NCBI GenBank assembly: GCA_963580455.1
Contig: OY756957.1
Location: forward strand, 29,294,501 to 29,358,500
Length of the DNA: 64,000 nt
Origin: Euonymus europaeus
Taxonomy: Eukaryota > Streptophyta > Magnoliopsida > Celastrales > Celastraceae
Direction: 5' to 3'
Position 1 is the first letter of the stretch; each line of letters starts with the position of its first letter. The notes beneath the pieces are model-generated. The model saw nothing but the letters and a program-made list of their open reading frames with translations. It had not been told where the DNA came from and did not search any database. Positions 1 to 12,262 of the stretch are shown here, piece by piece. A program made the position numbers and the translations under genes.

Positions 1-2
1 CA

Positions 3-3000
3 AGGGGTGTTAAGGAGGAGGTCAAAACAGCCGAGAAGGTTGCCAAGGTGCCCCCCATCAAGCGGTTGTCTCCGGAGGAGATGGAGGAGAGAAAGAAGAA
101 GCATCTGTGTTACAACTATGATGAAAAGTGGGTAACGGGGCATAAGTGTAAGCAGAAGACCTTGTTTTTGTTAGTGGATGATGAGGAGGAAGAGGTTGAT
201 GTGGAGGTTAGGGTTGTTGGAAATTCGGAGTGTGAAGAGGAGTCATTACAATGTTGTCAGATTTCTGCTTCTGCTTTAAAAGGTTCGCTTACTACTTGCA
301 CTATGAGGGTGCCGTTTTACGTCAACAATCAGCATTTTACCGCTCTGATTGACACGGGTAGCTCTCACAATTTCATTCATCCCGGGGTAATCCGCAAGTT
401 GGGTCTGAACGTGGAAGCGTGTAATTGCGTTAAGGTAAAGGTAGCTGACGGGAGTAGCATGAGCAGTTCAAGTATTTGTTATGGGTTGTCGTTTGGAATT
501 CAGAATTACAAGGGAAGGGCTGATTTTTTTGTGTTACCCTTGGGGGGTTGTGATGTGATTCTGGGCATGTCGTGGCTGAAAACTTTGGGTAAGGTGGAAT
601 GGGATTTTGATAAATTGCGTATGGATTTTACTTGGAATCATGAAGGGGTTCGCATTTCCAGTTTGAGTTCAAGGCCATTGACTATATTGGAGGCTGCTTC
701 CATGGAAAAGTTGTTGAAGACACCGGGTAATATGGGAATGATTGTGATGACCATCTCTACTCAGGTTACAGCTGGAGTGGAAGGTTATAATCGGTCTGTT
801 TTGGAGACGGGGGAAGGTAGTGGAATTAAGGAATTGTTATTGGTCTATGATAGTGTTTTTAAAGAGCCAACTGAGTTACCACCTTGTAGAGATCTTAGTC
901 ATAAAATTCATGTGGTCCCTGGCAGTGTGCCTACAAATGTGCGACCGTACCGATATGCCCATTTTCAGAAGGAGGAAATAGAGAAGTTAGTGGGGGAAAT
1001 GTTGAAGACAGGGGTTACTTGAAATTCTAACAGTCCCTACTCTTCACCGGCATTATTGGTTCGTAAGAAGGATGGGTCCTGGCGCTTGTGTGTAGATTAT
1101 CGAGCCCTTAACCATATCACAGTCAAAGACAAATATCCAATTCCAGTTATAGATGAATTGTTGGATGAGTTACATGGAGTTATGGTGTTTTCGAAGTTGG
1201 ATTTACGAGCCGGTTATCATCAAGTGAGGGTTCAAGAGGAAGACATTCCCAAAACGGCTTTCCGAACGCACGATGGGCATTTTGAATTTTTGGTAATGCC
1301 TTTCGGATTAACCAATGCGCCTGGAACATTTCAACAGCTCATGAACTCAGTTTTTCAAGCATTTCTTCGTAAGTTTGTGGTAGTTTTTTTGGATGATATT
1401 TTGGTCTATAGCTCCAGTATTGAGGACCATGTTCAACATCTGGGATTGGTATTTTCTACGCTTCAGAAAAATCAGTTGTATGTGAAGGCGTCAAAATGTG
1501 AGTTTGGGGTTAGAAGAGTGGAGTATTTGGGACATGTGATCACAGCAGCGGGAGTCGAGGCTGAACCTACAAAAATTCGTAGTATGCTGGAATGGCCCGT
1601 GCCAAACAACATCACTGCGCTAAAGGGTTTCCTTGGTTTAACTGGGTATTACCGCAAATTTGTTCGCGACTATGGTAAAATTAGCTCTCCTCTCACCGAG
1701 TTAACCAAAAAGGGTAATTTTTGTTGGACAGGGGATGCGGAATTAGCATTTAATCAGCTGAAGTTAGCTATGAGTTCTACCCCTGTGTTAGCTCTTCCGA
1801 ATTTCACTCAACCTTTTGTGTTGGAGACGGATGCGAGTGGGTGCGGACTTGGTGCGGTGCTTTCTCAGAATAATCACCCAATTGCTTTTGCCAGTAAAAA
1901 ATTAGCTCCTAAGCATTTAGGCCTCTCTACTTATGAAAAGGAGCTCTTGGCCGTGGGATTCGCTGTTAGTAAATGGCGTTCATATCTTATTGGGCGCAAG
2001 TTTGTCATCAAGACTGATCATGAGAGTCCAAAATATTTATTGGACTCTAGAGCTCACACTCCTATTCAGCAGAAGTGGGCATCGAAGTTGATGGGGTATG
2101 ATTTCGAAATTATGTACCGTCGCGGGGTGGAGAATGGCGCTGCGGATGCCTTGTCGCGTCGTGATTATGTGGAGTCCAGTTTGCATGCTTTGTCAACTAT
2201 GGTTCCTACTTGGTGGGACAGTTTAAAACAAGAATTGGAGGTTGATGACTGGTTGCGAGACCGTAAAAACAAGTTGCAGTCTTCTTCTTTTTTGGAGAAG
2301 AATTATGAAGTTGATAATGAGGGCATTTTACGTTATCAAGGCAGAGTTGTTTTAAGTCCAACTTCCAGTTGGCGCACTCGACTATTGTATGAATTCCATG
2401 ATAGTGCACCGGCTGGGCACGAGGGGTATCACAAGACTATTCAGAGGCTTTCAAAAACTTTCTTTTGGGTTGGCATGCGAAGAGAAGTCAAGGAGTACAT
2501 TGATGCTTGTGAGGTGTGTCAGAGGCACAAGTACGAAACGATTCGGCCTCTTGGATTACTCCAGCCATTAAAAATTCCGGATACTATTTGGACAGATCTG
2601 TCGATGGATTTTATTGAGGCTTTGCCCAAGTCTCATGGGTACACAGTGATCATGGTAGTTGTTGATCGTCTCACTAAGGGAGCCCATTTTGCTCCTTTGA
2701 AGCATCCTTTTACAGCCCTCATGGTGGCCTATGCCTTTGTAGCAACTGTGGTTAAATTGCATGGTATTCCAAAGTCGATTGTGTCGGATCGAGACAAGGT
2801 TTTTACAAGTAAATTTTGGGCAGAGTTGTTCCGTTTGCAAGGGACTAAACTCAACCTTAGTTCCGCGTACCACCCCGAGAGTGATGGGCAAACGGAGGTG
2901 ATGAATCGATGCTTGGAGACATACCTTCGTTGTTTTACCAGTTCTCAACCACGGGAGTGGGTGAAATGGCTGCCTTGGGCGGAGTATTGGGTGAATACTT

Positions 3001-3599
3001 CTTATCATAGCAGTATAAAAATGTCTCCTTATGAAGCAATGTATGGCAGAGCTCCTCCCACTCTTTTGTCCTATGTTCCAGGCAATGCAAAGGTGGCTGC
3101 GGTGGATTTAGAGTTGAAAACCCGGAATGATATTTTGAGTCAGTTCAAAAGTAACCTGGTGGAGGCTCGTAATCGGATGAAGCAGTTTGCGGATGCTCAT
3201 AGGTCCGAGAGAGAGTTTCACGTAGGGGAATTTGTGTTTTTGAAATTACAACCATATCGACAGCAGACAGTGGTTCGCCGTAGTAATATGAAGCTAGCAC
3301 CTAGGTATTATGGTCCATTTGAGGTGCTGCAGCGTATTGGAACCGTGGCTTATAAACTCAGGTTGCCTGACGGAGCTCGAGTCCATCCGGTGTTTCATGT
3401 GTCACTATTGAAGAAGGCTATCGGCGTGCAAGCGGTTACTGTGCCTGAGCTGCCTGGTTTCAATGGAGCTGGTGAACTTTGTTTTGAACCTCAGAAATCC
3501 TTGGCTACTCGACAGGTTCGTAGGAAGGGTAAGCTGGCGGATGAAGTTTTAGTTCTTTGGAAGGGATTACCAGAGGTTGACGCTACTTGGGAACCGTGA
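3..3599 (+). pseudogene. Ty3/Gypsy chromovirus gag-pol, interrupted by an in-frame stop
   Basis: The frame is open from the left edge, so the 5' part of gag lies outside the window. In order: a damaged zinc knuckle (CYNY...GHKC near base 110, second Cys replaced by Tyr); an aspartic protease with ALIDTGSS near base 345; reverse transcriptase with KKDGSWRLCVDYRALN, KLDLRAGYHQV, FGLTNAP and the catalytic FLDD near base 1395; RNase H (ETDASG, KTDHES, DALSRR); integrase with an HHCC zinc finger and the D,D-E core (SMDF, SDRDKVF, HPESDGQTEVMN); and a C-terminal chromodomain (LVLWKGLPEVDATWEP), which places it among chromoviruses. A TGA at 1020-1022, same frame on both sides, separates protease from RT. 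The chromodomain frame ends at a TGA at 3597-3599, perhaps early. Translation as one polyprotein is not possible, so this is a decaying copy. Clade (Reina or Tekay) not settled. Confidence 0.93.
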
Positions 3600-3669
3600 G
3601 TTTGCATGGAGGAACAATTTGGCTCAATGGCATCTTGGGGACAAGCTGCTTCGGGGACGGACAGGGAGA

Positions 3670-3880
3670 TGTTACGGTCCAGCTCACCTTAAGAGTTTCA
3701 GGCCCATTAGTGTTTTGGCCCAGTGGTGGTGCTAGGGTTCTTTTGTTTTTGTTGTGGGGTTGCGCCGTGTTGTTTTCTTGGGCATTAAGAACTTTTTCTC
3801 TGTAATTTGTTTTTGGTTACTGAAACTGGTTGGTGTTGGTGTGTGAAGTGTTAGAAGATCCTTGGTTCATAGCAAATTTG
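3670..3880 (+). mobile_element. possible 3' LTR (or LTR start) of the Gypsy element
   Basis: Just after pol a purine-rich run (GGGGACGGACAGGGAGA) is followed at 3670 by TGTTACGG, the usual arrangement of polypurine tract and LTR start. A plausible CA end lies near 3878, but no second LTR is in the window to compare with, and no target-site duplication can be checked. Boundaries, especially the right one, are guesses. Confidence 0.35.
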
Positions 3881-3980
3881 TAATATATTTTGATCAAATT
3901 TGTTAATTAATTATCGGTCGATTATTTCAATTTTAGTAAAAAATATGTCCTTTTTTTTACAAATGAAATTGATCAAACGG

Positions 3981-4156
3981 TTTGATTTTGATCGATTTTA
4001 ATTTTATTAATATTTTCTTTTTCACAAACCTAATTTCGAACCCTCAACTTTCCCCAAATACTTTTCGATTTGATTTTGATCGATTTTAATTTTATTAATA
4101 TTTTCTTTTTCACAAACCTAATTTCGAACCCTCAACTTTCCCCAAATACTTTTCTC
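3981..4156. repeat. 88-bp tandem duplication
   Basis: Two adjacent, nearly identical copies with a period of 88 bases (starts at 3981 and 4069), each beginning TTTGATTTTGATCG and ending around CCCCAAATACTTTTC. No coding content. Confidence 0.9.
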
Positions 4157-4452
4157 CTCAACTATTTTGCATGGGCGTTTTGACTGATCGGCTGTTTGTC
4201 ACTACCTAATCACTATCCACTCCTCAAACCAAGAATTGTAAGCCAAAGTATTTATGTGCGACTTTTGGTTACATTTAATTTTTTTGAATTCTTGAATACA
4301 AGTAGCAAGCTAACCTTGACTGAACTGAAGTGTCTCCTCTTAAAAGCACGTTATAATAAAATCCCCTTTGACTTTTAATTTATATTGTAGTTTAATTTCA
4401 TAGGACCACTAGTCAACAGAAAAGATTAAAAAATTTAAATTTAGTGACGTAA

Positions 4453-4830
4453 AGCAAATGCAATGGTCACATTTTTAATATTTCCATTAAAATTATTTCT
4501 GATCACAGTTTTATTATATAAAAATTCAAATCACACATATTTTCAATTACAAACACATCAACAAAATACATATTTCAATAAAATCACATAAGTAAAACAC
4601 ATATCCTTATACAATTATTCATTTATATATTATTCAAACCAACAATTTTCCTTTCCTACATTCATTTCTCAATAAAACCTACGCAAAAATAAAGATTGGC
4701 CCCATCAAAATACATATTTCAATACAATCACATCAGCAAAAATACATCTCTCAATACAGTTACATCAACAAAAACACATTTTTAAACAATATTTAATATC
4801 CCCATTAGGCACACACCATTGCATGTGCTC
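4453..4830. mobile_element. MITE with short terminal inverted repeats
   Basis: An AT-rich, non-coding unit of about 380 bp. The left end AGCAAATGCAATGGT matches the reverse complement of the right end (GAGCACATGCAATGGT) at about 14 of 15 positions. TAA lies on both sides (4450-4452 and 4831-4833), compatible with a 3-bp target duplication as in PIF/Harbinger elements. The interior repeats a motif (reverse strand: TTGTTGATGTRAYTGTATTGA) that recurs near 42.5 kb and 46.1 kb. Confidence 0.55.
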
Positions 4831-6189
4831 TAAGAATAATAATTATACATTAATTAAATAATAAAATAAATGACAACCCACACAATGTTAACAAGTCTCT
4901 GTTTGATAAAGCGTATATACCGATTTATAAATAAGACTAATAAATGCTAGCATATATCATTTTATCAAACGAGTCATATATGCACTTTTAAAAAAATATA
5001 TGTGTTTCATAAACGAGCTTATTTCGGAAATACAACAGTGTATGGTGAAGTTATGAAGTATAAGCTAACTCTAATTTTGAAAGTATCATCAAATACTCGA
5101 CAACTTATTTGAGCTAGTTTATTTTTGATAAACTAACTTATTTTTCCCAGAATATAAGCTCTACAAAATGAACCTTGTGAAAAAGAGCTTCTCTCCTTGC
5201 GTTCTCAAGGACTTTTAATTTGTATGGTGGAGGATGAGAAATAGAAAGAAGAGTAAGGTAAGAAAGGCATAAAGGGCACCTCCACTATCGTTCGATATTA
5301 TTCCCACCTTGATGCCCCTTTGAGATAGAATCGCCTTGCTGTACAAACAGTAATGTAGACAATCAGCATCATATGTCCACTAAGTCGGTCGATCATTATC
5401 CAAAAAGGGAAAACATACACAGCCTTAGGAATTTAACAAATTAATGTTCAAAAGAAAAAGTAATTAAGGTACAAGAAAAAAAGCTTTTATTTGCAATCAT
5501 ATATGCATCTTGCATTCCATAACTCATATTCAATCCAATCGAAGGGTGTTAAGAAAGATCATCTCTTTGTAGTCAAAAGGTTGGCAAGACAAATATTCCC
5601 TCAATAAATAAAAAAAAAAGAAAAAGAAAAGTCCATTTCTTTCAGAGAAAGAAGAAAGCAGTATAAATCAGCATTCATGCCAACTAGGCTCAACACTATC
5701 AAAACGTAAATGACAACATCATATGAATGTCTGAAAAGTGAAAAATTACTCACCGCATTGGCGCATCCTTTGACATGAGTTTTTTGACAAAATGAATATA
5801 TCATAAGCCTTTCTCGCACTGTATACCGACATTTTGGTCTGCAGGACTTCAATTGCTTATCTTGTGGCTTTAAAATCTGAAATCGAAATTACACTAGTGG
5901 TTTGCAAAGCTATCAGTATTCATTCATCTAACATAATTCAATATCAACAAATAAGTCCAGTGAGAATTGAAATATTTTCTTTTCTTTTCTTATTTCCAAC
6001 CATACAAACAAAAACTGAATTTCACCAATGGTACATGTTAAGCCAGAACTGAATGAAAAGTTTATCCAACGTCAAAAGAATGAAATTCGGGGAACTTCCA
6101 GCCAAGGGGAGATTCAGAATGAATTGGAGATTGTATATTTGTAATCTAACCTATTGAAGACTCTTGTGGTTAGATCAAGCTGGTTTAGC
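4831..6189. other. intergenic / 3' flank of the OPA3-like gene
   Basis: AT-rich DNA with no ORF resembling a protein and no RNA gene seen. The part next to 6190 probably contains the 3' UTR of the OPA3-like gene on the minus strand; no polyadenylation site could be fixed. Confidence 0.6.
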
Positions 6190-9100
6190 CTATCTTGCGC
6201 CTTCTGTTTGAGAATTTTTTAAGTACAAAAGTCCTAAGAGTCGTTTCCCCTTTGCAAGCTGCTCTAGCTCTTCGAGTTTGAGCCTAAGAAGTTCCAATTC
6301 TTTTGCCAACTCATTCTCCCTTTGCCTCATCGCCTACATAAAGAGTAAACTATAATGTAAGGCAGCCAGTGAAGTTGCATCTAAAATAGTACTTAATGAT
6401 GATAAACATAAAAATGTAAGCTACAGAACTAATGTGGTGAATGCCCACTTACAACTATCATTTTATCATAAATATAAAAAATTCAAAAATGCATTAACCA
6501 CATCAAAAACGGTCTTTTGATTTAGTTTAATAAGTTAATTTTCACGGGAGTGCAGGATGGCAGTAACAATTGAGAAATCTACCTCAAAGTTCTGTCTACA
6601 TCAGGGCAATACTCAGAAATATATTTCATTGAAATCGTGCATTTCAAAAACATTTTCTTACAACAAGGAAAAATTGATTTAAGAATGCTTCGTGTAAACT
6701 TTACAAAAATGGATTTGTATCAAACAATACTTGATAAGGTAAAGGGGTATTGAAAAGGTAGAGGTAGAGGGGAGCATAGCATTGATTCTGTTCGAAAGAC
6801 CAGTGAAATTAACACACATTTATGTTGTCCTTTCATAATAATGCGAACACCAAAGTTTTCCCTTAATAGAGAGTTCAGACAGTAATATATATCATTTGCT
6901 TTTGTCTAAAAGTTAGATTTTCGCAGCACTCCGCATAGATGCCCTACTTTCATTTGGAAAATACCAGGAAAAAAGAAGAAAAAAGATAATAACAAAAAAA
7001 GTGCAGCAACTAATGATTAGTTTGTCAATAAATGACGGTACCTCAGCCAGTATAGTGATAATTTCACCCCAGTCAGCATTGTCATTCACCATGCACCATT
7101 TTCAGAGAACATAAAATTTAAACTCCTTAGTTTTGTTTTGCTGACTAAGCATAAACTGTTGTGCATGTACCCTACATGTGGCAGTCTTTCTTTCCTCTCC
7201 TTTGGGGTCCTTATTTAAATAAGAAAATTAGAACGTAATATGCTTAAAAGACAGAAATTTAAATAGAGGAGGAAGAGCTATTTTTGATGAGCCCGCTTAC
7301 GAAGACCATAGAGAGTACGTAGGGCAAGGAGAACTTAATGTTCCTTGTTAGGAGAGGAACTGCAGATTTGTACCATTCATAATGATGGTCAAAGTTAAGA
7401 ATAAAGAAAGAAAAGGTGGGCAAACTATGGGACGTGATGGAATCACTAGTGAAGTGTATAAATGCATAGAGAAGAAATGCATAATATGACTCTTCAACCA
7501 AATTAGAAGAGCTAATAAATGCCTGACAGATGGAGAAGAGTTACCCCAGTACCTGTCTATAAGATCAATGGCACCATCTTGCGACCGAGGTGCAACAATT
7601 ACTCAAGAATCAATTTAATGAGTCTCAAGATGAAAGAGTTTTTGACAGAGGCTATATAAGAAGCAAAGTTTCAAAGAAACAGTTTGGTTTTACATCAAGG
7701 CTATCAACCAAGGAAGCTATAATCTATTAAGGGGACCAAAGGTCAAAAGAAAAGTAGTTAGAAGTAGACTTTCACCTAGTTTTATGAACTTAGAAGAAGG
7801 GTTATGATAAGGATGCAATATGATAAGTTCTAGAGAAGTAAGGAGTGCTAGTTACCTACGCTATACGGATAAAAGATATGTCTGATGAGCCAGTGACCAG
7901 TGTAGAAGGAAGAGGATGATCTTCATTTTCTTTTTCCTTTTTTGATAGAATATATTTGATTCATTGAAACAAAACTATATTCAATGGTAGATAGAGTGAG
8001 GTATAAGCCCGCCAAAGCGAGGAACCAGAAACCTACAAGAAGTGGAAGATCTACAAAAGCATTCCCATGAAATAAGTCTACATGAAGGATCGTCATTGAA
8101 CTATTTTTAGTTTGCCAAAGCGAAAGACTCATACGTTCTATTAAGGAGGAAGTCCCTCGGTTTAAAATAGATACATGTAGCAGACCAAAATTACCAGGGT
8201 TTAAGGTTTGATGATGATATTTAAAGACGATCTAGGAAGCATTTCAAGATACTGAGCCCAAAAGAGGAATCATTTCATGTGAAAATGAGATTCGATAAAA
8301 ACTTGAAAGAACATAAGGATTCACTTCTTTTATGATGGAGGATATAGTTTCCACGTTACCTCTAGTTCTTGTTTCCTTGTCTCCTCTTTTTTGGCTTCTG
8401 ATCTAGCACTTCTCTGCACCTCAAAGACAACAACAGCTCCTCCCACCTATACATAGGGAAATCATGCATATAAGCAATTAAAGGACATTTTGATCACATT
8501 CTATTAGATAGGCAGTATAAACATATATAGAAAGTTTCTTGAGTCATGGTTATTATATTAATATATTCCATGTACACATGGATTTAAATTAAATTTATCT
8601 CCCAGTTCCTACCCGACAAAGGTGAAAGTGCAACAAGGCGAGTCATACTTTTCCCTCATATTCAAGCATAAGTACTCCCCCTAACTTAACATCAATTTGA
8701 AACTCAACTCCACATTATAAATTAGAAAATCAGGTTTGAAATTGGTATCGGCATTCTTTTTTAATACGTATAAGATACAAACAGCAGAAAACTTCTGCAC
8801 ACATGATTCAAATGGTAGATCAGTGTCAGAAGCAAACTCAGAGGACAAGAAGTCAGTGGTAGTGCATTTTCATATAACAACTAAAAAGGCACAAACCATT
8901 GGTCTTTTCCTGTATTATCGTCAAATAAGCAAGGGTGGTTCAGGACCACTCAACCAAACTAAAGAGTACGCATAACTTCCAATCAATTCTTCCGCAAGTA
9001 CACATACTTTCCCTTTAACCAAGCTTTTAAAACTCCCACCTCTCCATCCCCAAAAATGGGGTAAATACCATAGAATAAAGTAAGTTTAAATTCAATCGTA

Positions 9101-10212
9101 TAAAGTTTCAAATTCATTTAAAATGATTGAGCTACAAAGAGTTTCCACCTTAGACTAAGAAGAAGAAGCCCTAATACATAGATACTAAAAGGAATTAAGC
9201 TCCGTAGAATCATGAATCAAAGCCAAACTTAATTTTGTCACAGATGGAAACCCCATCCTTATTCAATCCAATCTAGGTCATTATTAGTCAGCTTTTGAAA
9301 TACAACTTACTACTACTTTAGGTTCCAGAGATTTGATGACTTAATCCCGAACTACATGATGATGAGTCACGCCTCATGTTATATTCTCAATCCAAAGGGC
9401 ATGCATTCAAATTCATCGCGCAGAATCGGTCTTTGGATGAAGGGACAATTGTACACAATAATAAGTAACAAAACCACTACATACACAAACAGATAATGTC
9501 GTTGATTTTGAGCTATCACTTCTTGTTCTTGATTTCAGTCATGAATATGTAACGGAATAAGCATTGAAAATCTTCTGCAAGCATCTAAGAAGAGTCAAAG
9601 AAGATCGAAAATACCATGAACACAAAGAGTTCTCCAATAAGATCTGCAGCAGCCTGAATGGCCTTCTCTTCATTCAAAGGCTGTATTGCAACATCAGTGG
9701 AATGGCTAGAGATCCACCTTTGCACTTGTGTCTGGAATCGATGGTTTGCCTGTTCACACAATCAACATCAAACCAAAACAAGAATAGTTAGTGAAAACAC
9801 TTTTGCTTATGTAGTATAAGACTATATGAGCACGGCCAACAGTGCAAAACGAAAGTAAAACCTACAACAAATCATCGAACTCGCCAAAATGGGTAAATAT
9901 TCGCTCTCTGCTGAAAAATATCTTTTGTGCAATTCAATCATCTAGTAGAACATGCCTTGAATAACATATTGTAAACTTTCTGATTATCCTCCACCAAAAT
10001 GAGATCCCTTGCCAAACGATCTGAATTTCAGTGGCCAATCAAAAACACATTGAGCATGTACGCGCGAGATACAAGTGTTCTACCTGGGATATTCTGATGA
10101 TGAACTCCCGGAACTTAGGTTGATAGGCCGCCTGTTTCTTGAGCCTGGTAGCAAATGGTTTGCTAAGTGTTCTGACGGCCAGAATCCCCAACTTTAGCAG
10201 TGGCAGCACCAT
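6190..10212 (-). CDS. OPA3-like: OPA3-like mitochondrial protein, 4 exons
   Basis: Exons on the minus strand: 10212-10084, 9749-9615, 8446-8360, 6333-6190, giving 164 aa with consistent GT-AG borders. The N-terminus (MVLPLLKLGILAVRTLSKPF) and the block NEEKAIQAAADLIGELFVF are hallmarks of the OPA3 family. The C-terminal 60 residues (KKEETRKQELE... ELELLRLKLEELEQLAKGKR) should form a coiled coil. In animals OPA3 is a mitochondrial membrane protein linked to optic atrophy; plant members are predicted to be mitochondrial but have no firm function. The length is close to other plant members (about 165-180 aa). The third intron (about 2 kb) holds an antisense LINE relic. The start was chosen because the family begins with MVLP. 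Confidence 0.92.
7425..7915 (+). mobile_element. decayed LINE reverse-transcriptase fragment in an intron of the OPA3-like gene
   Basis: Read in shifting frames on the plus strand, this intronic stretch gives scattered L1-type RT motifs: GRDGITSEVYKC near 7428, then text like MPDRWRR...VPVYK, KQFGFTSRLSTKEAI near 7678, and later IKDMSDEPVTSVE. These match the order of plant LINE RT blocks (GPDGI.. EVWK, ENQFGFMPGRST.EAI, IKDMY). Several stops and frameshifts make it non-functional. It lies antisense to the host gene. Confidence 0.75.
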
Positions 10213-11269
10213 AACTGGTTTTTGAGTTTCGCGATTAAGTTATGATTGCTTATGAAACACCAACCACGAGTATTGATAAGTTAAAACGTGATCGTACCTA
10301 ATCGTTATGAAGAACAAGAATGGAGGAGTTTCTTGGTGAAGAAGCAGACGATGGACTCGTGCTGCTGCGTGACAGCCAAGGTCAGATGGAGACGAAGTCA
10401 TTCGAGAACGGGATCGTTGAATAATTTTAAATCTTCACCCATGAAATTAATTGCTAATTCAGTTGGAGAACGGACGAGATAAAGAATTAATAATTTAATT
10501 TAAGAGCAGCCTTCCCGCGAACAACTATTTGTCTATTTGCTATGCCCCTAATTAAACCCTTTTCATCCAATTTCATCCAAGCTGAAGCCCTAATTTTCGA
10601 GAAATTATTCAATAGTTTGATTATATATCTCATGACTCGTGACACACTGAATAATCCAATGGTGTGATTGATATCAATATTTTTTTTTGTACTTCTCAAT
10701 TGACATTATTCCTATGTAAATGTCATTCACACTCTTAGTTGTGCTATATGAAAACACACCCAGATCATTGAATAATTTATTATAATTGTCTATTAATTAA
10801 AAAAGTTTACGATGAACGCTATTGACACCCTTCATTTTTTTGAAGTTTATCCCATTAAACATAAAAAAACCTTCATCTATCAACACCCTTCTTGTCCCTA
10901 TGACTTTCGCCTAAACTCCTTCCTTCTCCCTTCTTCCCTCACGCTAAATAGAAATAGTCTCGTCCACCGATATGCCTAACTACTGTTATCGATGCAGAAA
11001 CATGGCATCCATCCTTGAAGTTGATAACTGTAAATGACACACATTTACCTAGGTCTCTCCCGCTCTCTCTTATGAGCCTGACAATATTAGGGATCAGAAG
11101 TTTGAAAATATTTGGAAAATTTTATGAATTTGCAGTTTGAGTCGATTCTTGATGGGAGAGCTAGATGTGACTCGAAGGATTCGTGAATACTTCCTACGAC
11201 GAAATTGACCCAAGCGTTATCGCATTCATGGTAGTCAGGATCCACTGATTATTTTAACAATTGACAACT
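10213..11269. other. 5' flank of the OPA3-like gene
   Basis: Upstream region of the minus-strand OPA3-like gene. It must contain its promoter and 5' UTR, but no convincing TATA box or second gene was recognised. The rest is AT-rich DNA without coding signal. Confidence 0.5.
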
Positions 11270-11775
11270 TTTTTTAGTTGGTGCAACTATCGTCATTATT
11301 GAAACTGACTCATGTTCAATTTTCAAGTGATTTTCGAGCTTAGACAATGTGCCTTGGAAACTATATCATATTGCAGATGCTATAAATCTAGCAACCATGA
11401 AGCTTAATGCGGTCTCAATGGAAAAAAAATTCCTAGGGAGATAAATAATTTTGAGCATTGGTCTGCAAAAGGAAGGGTGAATAGGTTGCATGATTTTGTC
11501 TTGTGGTTTTAGGTGATACTGAGAAGCGCTGCTTGATATAAGGGATTATTGATCTGCATGGTGATTTGTTCGATGAGATTCTTAATCTCCAAGCCTAGTT
11601 ACTTTATTCTTCATTTTGCTCTCTTAGTTTTTAGTTTCAATTTTTTTGGCTTGTACTGTTGTTTGTTGTCCTCTCCTTGAAAACTTTATTATATATTGGT
11701 GTTCATTTGTCATTGGTGATGACTCATAAATGATATTTGTGGCTAAGCCTTTTAATCCAAAAAAAAGAAACAATG
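11270..11775 (+). mobile_element. LINE 3'-end relic (RNase H domain and tail)
   Basis: Broken reading frames show the RNase H region of a plant L1-type LINE: IVIIETDSCSIFK followed after a stop by FSSLDNVPWKLYHIADAIN, then WSAKGRVNRLHDFVLWF (compare the LAK.GV.R.HDFV.WL end of such elements). A T-rich 3' tail (GGCTTGTACTGTTGTTTG) and an A-run (AATCCAAAAAAAAG near 11757) follow, as expected for a LINE 3' terminus. Confidence 0.75.
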
Positions 11776-12039
11776 AAACAAATGAAGCCACAGTGGTTTT
11801 CTTAGGCTTAGAAAGAGGGAAGAGGCTTTTGAAGTCTGAGAAGAAAGTCCCTCCATTGATGGGCATTGTGGCAGCCATGAAAGTAGAGAAAGGGTCATCA
11901 ATTCGGGCATCTTTTGCAAATTTTGGAAAAATGGAATTTAGGGGTACCATAAATGTTATGTTTTTAGTGAGTTTATTAAGAGTGGGGTATACCTAATTAC
12001 AAATGGGGTGCAACTAACATTCATTCAAGTCTATTTGGC

Positions 12040-12262
12040 CCAAAACTGTACCCTTTCCAAGCAAGCTCATTATTCGCAAAGCTTCCATGCACTGTGAGAT
12101 CCTGTACCCTTTTCTAATGAGGCATCCCTTCTCCCAGAGTTCATGGGGCTACTTTACCTCAAGTCAATCTTTGAGTACCAAATGATCTTTAATAAAAGGA
12201 TACCTGTACCCGAAATCGAAACAAGTGGACAGGTAGATAATATCTAGGAGCGCGAGACAACA
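12040..12262. pseudogene. rearranged organellar large-subunit rRNA fragments (NUMT/NUPT)
   Basis: Two adjoining pieces of bacterial-type LSU rRNA in opposite orientation. On the plus strand about 12200-12262 reads CCCGAAATCGAAACAAGTGG, ACAGGTAGATAATATCTAGG and AGCGCGAGACAAC, matching the 23S segment that in E. coli reads CGACACAGGTGGTCAGGTAG. On the minus strand about 12170-12040 reads GGTAAAGTAGCCCCATGAAC, TCTGGGAGAAGGGATGCCTC, the segment that normally follows it directly. The wording is closer to what I remember of plant mitochondrial 26S than of plastid 23S, but that is not proven. This is transferred organelle DNA, not a working rRNA gene. The next ~280 bp to 12556 may belong to the same insertion but were not recognised. 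Confidence 0.75.

Noticed and set aside
2568..3008. A 146-codon minus-strand open frame in the Gypsy pol region
   Set aside because: Antisense to the integrase core; composition follows the pol codons.
11730..11996. An 88-codon plus-strand open frame
   Set aside because: Lies at and after the LINE 3' tail; no signal for a protein.
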